From the NCBI GenBank assembly GCA_965651365.1, contig CBFGSA010000009.1, positions 1 through 39,384 on the forward strand: a DNA stretch of 39,384 nt, given 5' to 3'. Each line of letters begins with the position of its first letter. Positions within the stretch are counted from its first letter, which is position 1. The notes below the pieces were generated by a model. That model saw only the letters and a program-made list of their open reading frames with translations. It did no database searches and was not told the origin of the DNA. The position numbers and the translations under genes were made by a program. This document shows, one piece after another, positions 31,732-39,196 of the stretch. The DNA is from DASSBG01 sp965651365 (GTDB lineage: Bacteria; Pseudomonadota; Gammaproteobacteria; Xanthomonadales; Rhodanobacteraceae).

Positions 31732-32030
31732 GCAAGCCCGGGTTCCCGGCGCAAGGATCGCGGGCCATGCCCGCGAAAGCAATCCCGCCTGAATCCGGTT
31801 GCAGCCACGACAGACCGATGTTCGCACCTGTCCGTCCCTCCCCGGTTGCGAGAATCAAAGTCGCTGGATGCCCGCGTGCGCGGGCATGACGGGGCTTGGA
31901 AATTTATCTCGCCTTGCGTCGCTCCCGCGGAGGCGGGATCCCAGTGGCTTCATCTTTTCCGCAACCCAGGCCATGAGTCACCACCCCAAGCTGAATCGCG
32001 GCAGAAACACACGCAAAAACACGCCGAAAA
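31732..32030. repeat. Intergenic mosaic of hairpin fragments before nirK
   Basis: This stretch holds short palindromes related to the GTCATCC-type repeats, for example GCCCGCGTGCGCGGGCATGA near 31869-31888 and CCCGCGGAGGCGGGATCC near 31924-31941. It holds no reading frame with coding character. They look like remains of an intergenic repeat rather than genes. The nirK promoter begins after them. Confidence 0.45.
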
Positions 32031-32044
32031 TTGACCATGATCAA
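32031..32044. promoter_or_regulatory. FNR box upstream of nirK
   Basis: TTGACCATGATCAA matches TTGAT-N4-ATCAA with one mismatch. The centre is about 95 bases before the nirK ATG. A class II start would fall near 32079, leaving a leader of about 54 bases that contains GGAG at 32120-32123. Confidence 0.8.
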
Positions 32045-32132
32045 GGCGCAAACTGGCCGTCCAAACGACCATTTGCATGGTGCTTGAGAGACACGCTTGC
32101 ATCAACGTCCAAACCTACTGGAGAACTCCCCC

Positions 32133-33659
32133 ATGCGACATGCAATCGGACTGACGACACTGATCGCCAGCCTGCTTCTGGCGGCCTGCGGACAGGCCCC
32201 GGACAGCCGCAAACACCCCGCCAGCACCACCAGCATCGACGGTACCCCGGTGGCTGCGAGCGCGTCCATCCATGGCGATTTCGGCCCACCCCAGGGCGAG
32301 CCGATCCATGCCGTGCTGACCAGCCCGCCACACGTGCCGCCGGCGACGGATCGCGATTATCCAGCCAAGGTCATTGTGGAGCTGGAAGTGATCGAAAAGG
32401 AGATGCCGATTTCCGAGGGCGTCACTTATACCTTCTGGACCTTTGGCGGCACCGTGCCGGGCAGCTTCATTCGCGTGCGCCAGGGTGACACGGTGGAATT
32501 CCACCTCAAGAATGCGCCCGACTCGAAGATGCCGCACAACATCGACCTGCATGGCGTCACCGGCCCCGGTGGTGGTGCATCGTCCAGCTTCACCGCACCC
32601 GGCCATGAAAGCCAGTTCACGTTCAAGGCATTGAACGCCGGTGTCTATGTCTACCACTGCGCCACGGCGCCGGTGGGCATGCATATCGCCAACGGCATGT
32701 ACGGCCTGATCCTGGTCGAGCCGCCGGGCGGCATGGAACCGGTCGACCACGAGTACTACGTGATGCAAGGCGACTTCTACACCACCGGCAAATACCGCGA
32801 GAAGGGCCACCAGCCGTTCGACATGGACAAGGCCATTGACGAGAAGCCGACCTACGTGCTGTTCAACGGCAAGGAAGGTGCACTCACCGGCGACAACGCC
32901 ATCACCGCCGGCACCAACGAAACGGTGCGCCTGTACGTGGGCAACGGCGGCCCCAACCTGGTGTCCAGTTTCCACGTGATCGGCGAGATCTTCGACCGTG
33001 TGCAGCAGGAAGGCGGCACCCACCCGCAGGAGAACGTGCAGACCACGCTGATTCCCTCCGGTGGCGCGGCGATTGTCGAGTTCCACACCGACGTGCCGGG
33101 CAGCTACGTACTGGTCGACCACTCGATCTTCCGTGCCTTCAACAAGGGCGCGCTGGGCATCCTCAAGGTCGACGGGCCGGAGAACCTCGCCATCTACTCG
33201 GGCAAGGAAGTCGACGCGGTGTACCTGGGTGACCGCTCCGAACCCAACCTCGCCGCCGTCACCGAAGCAGCGAAATCCGCGGCCAAGGGCGACCTGACGG
33301 TGGACGAGCAGATCGCCGCCGGCAAGCAGCTCTTTACCGGCACCTGCTCGGTCTGCCACCAGGCCAATGGCCAGGGCTTGCCCGGGGTATTCCCGCCACT
33401 GGCCAAGTCGGACTATCTGGCCGAAGACCCCAAGCGCGCCATCTCGGTGGTGCTGCACGGGCTGAGCGGCAAGGTGACGGTCAACGGCAAGGACTACGAT
33501 TCGGTGATGCCGCCAATGAATCAGCTCAACGACGACGAGGTGGCCAACATCCTCACCTACGTGCTCAACACTTGGGACAACCCGGGCGGGCGCATCGACA
33601 AGTCCGACGTGGCCAAGGTGCGTGCCGAGCCGGCACCGGCCCCGGCATCGGCGCACTGA
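32133..33659 (+). CDS. nirK: Copper nitrite reductase, lipoprotein with fused cytochrome c
   Basis: This 508-residue enzyme reduces nitrite to NO in the periplasm. It starts with a lipoprotein signal (lipobox LAAC, C19). Two cupredoxin domains carry type 1 copper ligands H135, C176, H184 and M189, and type 2 ligands H140, H175 and H330. Catalytic D138 (MPHNIDLH) and H281 (SSFHVIGE) are present. From about residue 390 a cytochrome c domain follows, with CSVCH (405-409) and Met in SVMPPMNQ. This is the three-domain NirK architecture known from Ralstonia-type enzymes, here apparently membrane-tethered. An FNR box is upstream. nirV follows after one base. Confidence 0.96.
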   Translation: MRHAIGLTTLIASLLLAACGQAPDSRKHPASTTSIDGTPVAASASIHGDFGPPQGEPIHAVLTSPPHVPPATDRDYPAKVIVELEVIEKEMPISEGVTYTFWTFGGTVPGSFIRVRQGDTVEFHLKNAPDSKMPHNIDLHGVTGPGGGASSSFTAPGHESQFTFKALNAGVYVYHCATAPVGMHIANGMYGLILVEPPGGMEPVDHEYYVMQGDFYTTGKYREKGHQPFDMDKAIDEKPTYVLFNGKEGALTGDNAITAGTNETVRLYVGNGGPNLVSSFHVIGEIFDRVQQEGGTHPQENVQTTLIPSGGAAIVEFHTDVPGSYVLVDHSIFRAFNKGALGILKVDGPENLAIYSGKEVDAVYLGDRSEPNLAAVTEAAKSAAKGDLTVDEQIAAGKQLFTGTCSVCHQANGQGLPGVFPPLAKSDYLAEDPKRAISVVLHGLSGKVTVNGKDYDSVMPPMNQLNDDEVANILTYVLNTWDNPGGRIDKSDVAKVRAEPAPAPASAH

Positions 33660-33660
33660 G

Positions 33661-34431
33661 ATGCGCAAGCTGGCGCTGGTATTGATGGCGCTTGCGCTGA
33701 GCCTGCCGGCGGCGGGGGCCGAATACGCCCCGCTGCCGGCAAGCCGCTTCAACAGCGTCATGCCGGCAGGTTTGACGCCCGATCCGGTGGCCGTGGCCGC
33801 CTTCCGCATGCGAACCGAACCGGTCACCAATGGCGAATTTCTTGCCTTCGTGCATCAGTACCCCGAGTGGCGTCGTGACCGGGTGGCCAAGGTGTTTGCC
33901 GACGCGCGTTATCTCACGCACTGGCAGGGTGCGGCCCGGCTCGGCGACGCGATCCTTGCCAGGCAACCGGTCACCCGTGTGAGCTGGTTCGCGGCCCAGG
34001 CCTTCTGCGAGAGCGAGGGTGCGCGCTTGCCGACCTGGCACGAATGGGAATACGCCGCGGCGGCCGATGCCACACGCGCCGACGCACGCAGCGATCCGGC
34101 CTGGCGCGAGCGCATCCTGGCCTGGTACGGCCGACCGTCCAGCCAGCCGCTGCCCGAAATTGGCGGCGAGGCCAACGTATTTGGGGTGCGTGACCTCAAC
34201 GGCCTGGTATGGGAATGGGTCGAGGACTTCAACGCCCTGCTGGTCGCCAGTGACAGCCGCGAACAGAACGGTGCCGACAAGCTGAAGTTCTGCGGTGCCG
34301 GCGCACTCAGCATGCAGGAAAAGGAAAACTACGCCACCCTGATGCGCATCGCCATGCTGTCCGCCCTCGACGCCCGCGACACCACCAACAACTTGGGCTT
34401 CCGCTGCGTGAAGCCCGAAACCAGGAACTGA
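33661..34431 (+). CDS. nirV: NirV, formylglycine-generating-enzyme (SUMF1)-like protein
   Basis: This 256-residue exported protein has a signal peptide (about 1-20, ending PAAGA). The FGE-sulfatase domain is recognised by MRTEPVTNGEFLAFVHQYP, VTRVSWFAAQAFCESEGARLPTWHEWEYAA, DLNGLVWEWVEDF and the C-terminal NNLGFRCVK. nirV genes are known directly downstream of nirK in several denitrifiers; a role in nitrite reductase maturation has been proposed but not shown. Only a few Cys residues are present, so it is probably not a copper-dependent formylglycine oxidase. It starts one base after the nirK stop, indicating translational coupling. Confidence 0.92.
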   Translation: MRKLALVLMALALSLPAAGAEYAPLPASRFNSVMPAGLTPDPVAVAAFRMRTEPVTNGEFLAFVHQYPEWRRDRVAKVFADARYLTHWQGAARLGDAILARQPVTRVSWFAAQAFCESEGARLPTWHEWEYAAAADATRADARSDPAWRERILAWYGRPSSQPLPEIGGEANVFGVRDLNGLVWEWVEDFNALLVASDSREQNGADKLKFCGAGALSMQEKENYATLMRIAMLSALDARDTTNNLGFRCVKPETRN

Positions 34432-34448
34432 CCGGAAAACTCAACCCC

Positions 34449-34546
34449 GTCATCCCCGCGAAGGCAAGAGTCCAGTGACTTTCGTGCAAAGTGCAGATCA
34501 TCAAAGTCACTGGATCCCGGATATCACTTCGCGATTCCGGGATGAC
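34449..34546. repeat. Intergenic hairpin repeat, GTCATCC type
   Basis: Outer ends are GTCATCCC and GGGATGAC. Nested inner arms GTCCAGTGACTTT and AAAGTCACTGGATC flank a loop at about 34487-34501. The roughly 100-base palindrome lies between nirV and the SCO1 gene. A longer relative is at 36970-37177. Confidence 0.7.
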
Positions 34547-34591
34547 AACAAAAACCCAGCCACGTCCTGATTTCAAACAAAGGAAACTCAC

Positions 34592-35158
34592 ATGAAAAAA
34601 CTGCTGTGCTTCGTGGCCCTGCTCCTCGCCATCCCCGCCTGGGCCGCCACACCCCTGCCCGCCGATTCGATCTACCATGCCGGCATCCACCTCACCGACC
34701 AGAACGGCCACAGCTTCCTGCTGGCCAAGCGCCGCGGCCGGGTGCAACTGGTGAGCATGCTCTACACCGCCTGCCCGATGGTCTGCCCGATGATCGTTGA
34801 CACTCTGAAGATGACCCGCAAGGCACTGGGCAAGCAGGCCGACCCCATGCAGACCCTGGTCGTCAGCTTCGACCCGGCACGCGACAACATCACCACCCTG
34901 CGCGCCTTTGCCGCACAACGAAACCTCAACCTCAAGCACTGGACCCTGGCCCGCGCCGAACCCGCCGACGTGCGTACCCTGGCCGCCCTGCTGAAACTCA
35001 AATACCGCCAGCTCCCCGACGGCGAATTCAACCACTCCAGCGAATTGATCGCGCTGGACCGCAACGGCCGCATCGCCGCCCGCACCACCGTCATCGGCCG
35101 CATCGACCCCGAATTCATCACCCGCCTGCGGACACTGCTCGACCAGACAGAAAAATGA
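34592..35158 (+). CDS. SCO1/SenC-type copper protein
   Basis: This 188-residue thioredoxin-fold protein has an N-terminal signal (about 1-18, IPAWA). The copper-binding CPMVCP (Cx3C) follows LVSMLYTA, and the third ligand His is in FNHSSELIALDRNG. SCO proteins deliver copper to cytochrome oxidase CuA, or otherwise handle copper or thiols in the periplasm. Placed 160 bases after nirV, it may supply copper to NirK, but that is inference. ATG 34592 has AAAGGAAA upstream. There is no second cupredoxin or cytochrome domain. Confidence 0.9.
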   Translation: MKKLLCFVALLLAIPAWAATPLPADSIYHAGIHLTDQNGHSFLLAKRRGRVQLVSMLYTACPMVCPMIVDTLKMTRKALGKQADPMQTLVVSFDPARDNITTLRAFAAQRNLNLKHWTLARAEPADVRTLAALLKLKYRQLPDGEFNHSSELIALDRNGRIAARTTVIGRIDPEFITRLRTLLDQTEK

Positions 35159-35459
35159 AAGCACTGCAGCAAGCGCAGCGACTGCCGTGACTTTGATTGG
35201 GCGCGAAGGCACCCCGGACTTGATCCGTCGGACCGGTATTTCAAGCTTCACGCCGCACAGCATCGACATCACCTGCGCCTCGATCGCGGTTGGCCATATG
35301 GCAGCGGGCACCACCGCGACTGGCATGTGTCCTCATCGCCGCGTGCCGTGATCGACGGCGGCGCGCGCTGGCACGCGATGCCACAGGCCACGGTCACAGC
35401 GGCTGTACAGTTGCCATTGGGCATACTGGCTTGCCACGCCGATCACGGGAGTTTCCGAC
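35159..35459. other. Intergenic region before the flavin oxidoreductase
   Basis: No coding character, FNR box, REP hairpin or clear promoter was found in these 301 bases. GGGAG at 35442-35450 is the likely ribosome binding site of the next gene. Confidence 0.5.
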
Positions 35460-36878
35460 ATGGCACGAAAAGTCCGCATTGCGATCCTCGGTGCCGGCAC
35501 CGCCGGACTGACCGCCCTCAAGGAAGCACAGCGCTACACCGACGAAGTGCTGCTGATCAACGACGGCCCCTACGGCACAACCTGCGCCCGCGTCGGCTGC
35601 ATGCCGTCTAAGGCGCTGATCGAGGTGGCGCATGCCTACGCTCAGCGCAAGTGGCTGGACGGCGTCGGCGTCCAGGGCACGGCCGAACTCGAAGTCGATC
35701 TGGCGGCGGTGATGGCGCATGTGCGGACCCTGCGTGACCGATTCACCGCCGGCGCCATCCGGCTCGCCGAATCGCCGGGCGAGCGCAGCATCCGTGGCAA
35801 ACCGCGTTTTCTCGATGCGCAGACACTGGAAGTCAATGGCGAAAGGATTCATGCCGATGCCGTGATCATTGCCACCGGCACGCGCCCGATCGTGCCCGAG
35901 CCGTGGCGCGTGGCAGGCGATCGCCTGGTGACCTCCGACACGATTTTCGAAATGGTCTCTCCCGGCCACCGCGTCGGCGTGATCGGCCTCGGGCCCATCG
36001 GTGTCGAGCTGGGCCAGGCCTTCGCCATGCTCGGCTGCGAGGTGCATGCCTTCACCCAGGGCAACACGATTGCCGCGCTCAGCGACCCGGACGTCAACGC
36101 GAGCCTGCTCGACGTGCTGGGCGAGCAGATGGCGATCACCACCGGCGCCACCGTCGATGTGCGAACCGACACGAACAACATGGTGCTGGACGACGGTACC
36201 GACGCAACCCACGTCGACTGGGTGCTGGCATCACTGGGGCGCCGGCCCAACATCGAAGGGCTCGGCCTGGATACGCTCGGCGTTGCACTGGATGCACGCG
36301 GCGTACCGCAGTTCGACCCGACAACACTGCGCGTGGCCGGGCTGCCGATCTATCTGGTCGGCGACGTCAACGGCTTGAAACCCCTGATGCACGAAGCGGC
36401 CGACGAGGGACGCATCGCCGCCCACCACGCCCTGAACCCGCAAAGCGACTGCCTGGCACGGCGCGCACCGATGGGCATCGTGTTTACCGAACCGGGTGCC
36501 GCAAGGGTCGGACTGGCGCACCACGAACTGCCCGAATTCAGCGTGGTCACTGGCCGCAGCGACTACTCCCGCCAGGCCCGCGCCCTGATGGCCGGTCGCA
36601 ACGCCGGCCTGCTGCACCTGTACGCCGATGCCCGCGACGGACGCATCCTCGGTGCCGAACTGGTCGCGCCCGATGCCGAGCACCTGGCGCACCTGCTGGC
36701 CTGGTCCATCCAGCAGGACATGACCGTGAACCAGATGCTGCAGATGCCGCTGTATCACCCCACCGTCGAGGAAGGCCTGCGCGCCGCGCTGCAGGAAGCG
36801 CGCCGGGAGCTGGGCCAGAAACGCGAACAGCCCGACCTGCCGCTATGCCGCAAGGCGATCGACTGGGCGCTCGGCTGA
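35460..36878 (+). CDS. Dihydrolipoamide dehydrogenase-like flavin disulfide oxidoreductase
   Basis: This 472-residue class I pyridine nucleotide-disulfide oxidoreductase has the FAD motif IAILGAGTAGLTALKEA, the redox pair in GTTCARVGCMPSK (Cx4C), and NAD-binding GVIGLGPIGVELGQAFA. It also has VGDVNGLKPLMHEAADEG and the C-terminal active-site YHPTVEEGL with the His-Glu dyad. These features match lipoamide dehydrogenase, mercuric reductase or soluble transhydrogenase. The C-terminal extension after the HPTxEE motif (about 25 residues) is unusual. No E1/E2 genes or lipoyl domains are nearby, so the partner is unknown; a role in thiol or denitrification redox balance is inferred. It lies downstream of the SCO1 gene on the same strand. 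Confidence 0.85.
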   Translation: MARKVRIAILGAGTAGLTALKEAQRYTDEVLLINDGPYGTTCARVGCMPSKALIEVAHAYAQRKWLDGVGVQGTAELEVDLAAVMAHVRTLRDRFTAGAIRLAESPGERSIRGKPRFLDAQTLEVNGERIHADAVIIATGTRPIVPEPWRVAGDRLVTSDTIFEMVSPGHRVGVIGLGPIGVELGQAFAMLGCEVHAFTQGNTIAALSDPDVNASLLDVLGEQMAITTGATVDVRTDTNNMVLDDGTDATHVDWVLASLGRRPNIEGLGLDTLGVALDARGVPQFDPTTLRVAGLPIYLVGDVNGLKPLMHEAADEGRIAAHHALNPQSDCLARRAPMGIVFTEPGAARVGLAHHELPEFSVVTGRSDYSRQARALMAGRNAGLLHLYADARDGRILGAELVAPDAEHLAHLLAWSIQQDMTVNQMLQMPLYHPTVEEGLRAALQEARRELGQKREQPDLPLCRKAIDWALG

Positions 36879-36969
36879 GCGCTTGTACTCACCCGTCACG
36901 ATCACGAGACAAGTTGCATGCCCACCTTCGCACAATGGCTCTTAGTTAAGCGTTCCAACGGGAGACCCC

Positions 36970-37177
36970 GTCATCCTGGGGCCGCCGCAGGCGGAACCCG
37001 GGATCCATTCTCAAGCAGCGTGAAAACTGAGGTTTTACGGGAACTTCCGCCAAAAATCAAAATGGATATACTCGAGTCTTCCTGGCGCTCGCCCTCCGAG
37101 CCATCGGCTTCGCCGATCTTCGCTTTCGGCAACCCTGCCTCAGCGCCGAATCACCGCTTCGCGGTGTCCAGGATGAC
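36970..37177. repeat. Intergenic palindromic element, GTCATCC type, long form
   Basis: Terminal inverted repeats are GTCATCCTGG (36970-36979) and CCAGGATGAC (37168-37177). Internal short hairpins (for example CCGCCGCAGGCGG and CACCGCTTCGCGGTG) are present. At 208 bases it has the size of a small non-autonomous element. It fills most of the gap between the oxidoreductase and the HNH module. Confidence 0.6.
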
Positions 37178-37222
37178 GAGAGAAGGCCTGACCAAGCGCC
37201 ATTGCACCTCGGCACATCCGAC

Positions 37223-37594
37223 CTACCCGTTATGTGGCGACAAGCCGCAGTCCCAGTGCTTGATAGCCCGAAAACGCGCGATCAACTCATCGACCGTTCC
37301 CCACAATCGCGTGCTGACGACATCCCTGGCCATTGCTGGGCAAATGCAGTCGAACTCATGGAACGCGACATCCTCGCTCGTTGGACCTTGTGAGAATGCG
37401 TACAGATGATCATAGAGCGTTGGAATACCCACTTGCTCTGCAACAAACCAGTTGGACATATCGCACCGCTGGCGAATCACGTCCGATGTAGCGCGAGAAT
37501 ACGGCCCGGCGAGCAGAAGCCGCCCGCCCGCCTTGTAATTTGCGGCATCGCGGTACCTATAGGAAAACACGCAGTACTCGTCAACGGATTTCAT
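37223..37594 (-). CDS. Unknown protein coupled to HNH endonuclease
   Basis: This 123-residue protein starts at ATG 37594, overlapping the stop of the HNH gene by four bases. It has no signal peptide and no membrane segment. It is rich in Asp, Cys and aromatic residues, with CVFSYRYRDAANYK, GGRLLLAGPYS, FHEFDCICPAM and KHWDCGLSPHNG visible. I do not recognise a family. Translational coupling to an HNH nuclease suggests a partner or immunity-type function, without direct evidence. Base composition is lower in GC than the denitrification genes, hinting at recent transfer. Confidence 0.6.
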   Translation of the reverse strand: MKSVDEYCVFSYRYRDAANYKAGGRLLLAGPYSRATSDVIRQRCDMSNWFVAEQVGIPTLYDHLYAFSQGPTSEDVAFHEFDCICPAMARDVVSTRLWGTVDELIARFRAIKHWDCGLSPHNG

Positions 37595-38478
37595 GCATGC
37601 GCCTCCGTAGCGTTCAATGTGAGCTCGCGGTGTTGCGCCATGAGCTCCGGATCAGGGGCAAAACGCTCGGGTGTCTTGAAGGGCTTGCCTTCGATTGGCC
37701 AAAACACCTCACGCAAAAACGTGTCCCGCGTTTGCTTCAGGGCAGTTGACAGCATGACTTGCCCATCTGCATCGAGCGTAAACAAGTGACGGTCGAATGC
37801 CTTGTCGTGAATCGCAGACAGACACAAGCCGTTCCTCGGATTGAGGCGATTGGCCTTGTCGTCACGCCACGCAACGATATGACTGGCAATGAGTAACCGC
37901 GGGTCGCTGACTGCGGATATGCAGCAGCGGCCGCCATAACTAGTCAGCACCGCCCGTCGAAAGAAATCTTGCTTGACGCGCTGTTGCACGATGGCCCGCC
38001 GCGTTTCACCGCTGTAGTCGTCGAGAGCAAAACCGTCGTCAACTGGATATTCCGGCTCAACAAGTCCTTGCCGCGATTGCACCAAGGATCGCAGCAGTTC
38101 GGCGCATTCGACCGCAAGGCCTTCCCAGTCAGCGTGAAACGCATTCCAGATTTCTCGATCTCGCGCGGAGGCACCACGCAAGCCGGCACGCCCGGTACTT
38201 GTGATCGACGGGTCAAGGCTCGCAAAGTTGCTCAGCTTCATGGCGAGCGCGCTTGGTGTCCGACCAATGAGTTCGGCGAGTTCGACGATTTGCGGGTTCC
38301 TGCTGTGCAGCTTGCCGAATGGTGTGCGGCAATACAACTGGAAAGCGAGCTTGAGCTGCTCGTCAGTCCAATTTCCCTTGCTGGGAAAATCGCTCGACCT
38401 AAGCGGGATCTGCGTCGGCATGGCGCGGGCACCAATAACTGGCTTGAACAGCACACACTTTGCTACAGCCTCGGCCAT
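37591..38478 (-). CDS. HNH endonuclease (HNH_2-type)
   Basis: This 295-residue protein has an N-terminal region (about 20-90) with NWTDEQLKLAFQLYCRTPFGKLHSRNPQIVELAELIGRTPSALAMKL, which looks like a DNA-binding helix-turn-helix. A C-terminal HNH domain (about 185-255) follows: CCISAVSDPRLLIASHIVAWRDD, NRLNPRNGLCLSAIHDKAFDR. The S-H-I, N-P-R-N-G-L and H-D-K-A-F-D elements match the HNH_2 family found in type IV-like or solitary restriction nucleases. No methyltransferase gene is near. The start is uncertain: ATG 38478 or ATG 38421 (MPTQIPLR), neither with a good ribosome site. It probably acts in defence or DNA cleavage. Confidence 0.85.
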   Translation of the reverse strand: MAEAVAKCVLFKPVIGARAMPTQIPLRSSDFPSKGNWTDEQLKLAFQLYCRTPFGKLHSRNPQIVELAELIGRTPSALAMKLSNFASLDPSITSTGRAGLRGASARDREIWNAFHADWEGLAVECAELLRSLVQSRQGLVEPEYPVDDGFALDDYSGETRRAIVQQRVKQDFFRRAVLTSYGGRCCISAVSDPRLLIASHIVAWRDDKANRLNPRNGLCLSAIHDKAFDRHLFTLDADGQVMLSTALKQTRDTFLREVFWPIEGKPFKTPERFAPDPELMAQHRELTLNATEAHA

Positions 38479-38495
38479 CGGCGCAACTGAGCGTC

Positions 38496-38771
38496 ATGCA
38501 CTCCATCGAACCGAACGCATCAATGGCCTACTACGGCCTGGGCGAGCCCAGCGAGGGAATGCGCCAGCTGCCGAAAAAGGATATCCAACGTATCCTGGCC
38601 TGCATCGACGGCTTGGCGAACGATCCGTACCCAGCAGGGGCAGAAAAGCTTTCCGGACAGCAGCGCTTTCGCGTGCGCCGAGGCATGTATCGAATCCTGT
38701 ACGAAGTGCACGATCATGAGCTGCTAATCGTTGTGGTCAAGGTCGGCCACCGCCGTGATGTATGCCGGTAA
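38496..38771 (+). CDS. RelE/ParE-type toxin without adjacent antitoxin
   Basis: This 91-residue protein (or 82 residues from ATG 38523) has a clear RelE/ParE C-terminal half: RQLPKKDIQRILACIDGLANDP, GAEKLSGQQRFRVRRGMYRILYEV, and LLIVVVKVGHRRDVCR. The N-terminus is atypical: after MAYYGL the usual first strand (for example VEFKPSAEKDL) is altered to GEPSEGM, suggesting a small deletion or mutation. It lies divergent from the HNH gene with 17 bases between and no antitoxin gene on either side. It is probably an orphan or decaying mRNA interferase; activity is uncertain. Confidence 0.65.
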   Translation: MHSIEPNASMAYYGLGEPSEGMRQLPKKDIQRILACIDGLANDPYPAGAEKLSGQQRFRVRRGMYRILYEVHDHELLIVVVKVGHRRDVCR

Positions 38772-39046
38772 TATTCCGGACTCGCGCGCATCATCGTACG
38801 TCGCGCACAGCCAGGGGCGCAGCACGCCCGAGCACGTAGCGGTACAGCATTCGAATCGACGCATTCGCCTGGGCCAGCAGCCTGTCGGACTTGGCCGGTT
38901 GAGGCGAGGATTCGGCTGTGTGAGGACAGATTTTCGACGCTTTGCAGGCCCATAGTGGTTCTATGGGTCAAAAAGTGGCGCAAATATGGACCACACAGAC
39001 GGATTCGCAGGCAAGCCGAGTCAAGTCCGACAGGCTGCCAGCCGAG
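38772..39046. other. No gene recognised
   Basis: No reading frame with protein-like character was found in these 275 bases on either strand, and no repeat matching the other families. It may hold more of the decayed stress-protein gene. Confidence 0.4.
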
Positions 39047-39193
39047 AAAAAGATAGCAGCGCAGGCCCGCGAGCAGCACAGCGACCTGATCCTGATGGGT
39101 ACGACGGGCCTGTCCAGTCTGGAAGGCCTGCAGATCGGCAGCACCGCCGAACGGGAAGCGCAAAGCACCCTGTACCGTACGCGCACACCGTGA
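39047..39193 (+). pseudogene. Decayed universal stress protein C-terminal fragment
   Basis: The translation KKIAAQAREQHSDLILMGTTG followed by SLEGLQIGSTAERE resembles the end of a UspA domain (D-L-I-x-M-G-T-x-G and a G-S-x-A-E-R loop). The in-frame end is not UspA-like, whereas a shifted frame gives KHPVPYAHTV, similar to the usual PVPVLVV strand, so a frameshift is likely. The N-terminal two thirds of the domain are missing or unrecognisable. It is not a copy of either usp gene at 21-23 kb, as judged by eye. Confidence 0.5.
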
Positions 39194-39196
39194 CAT

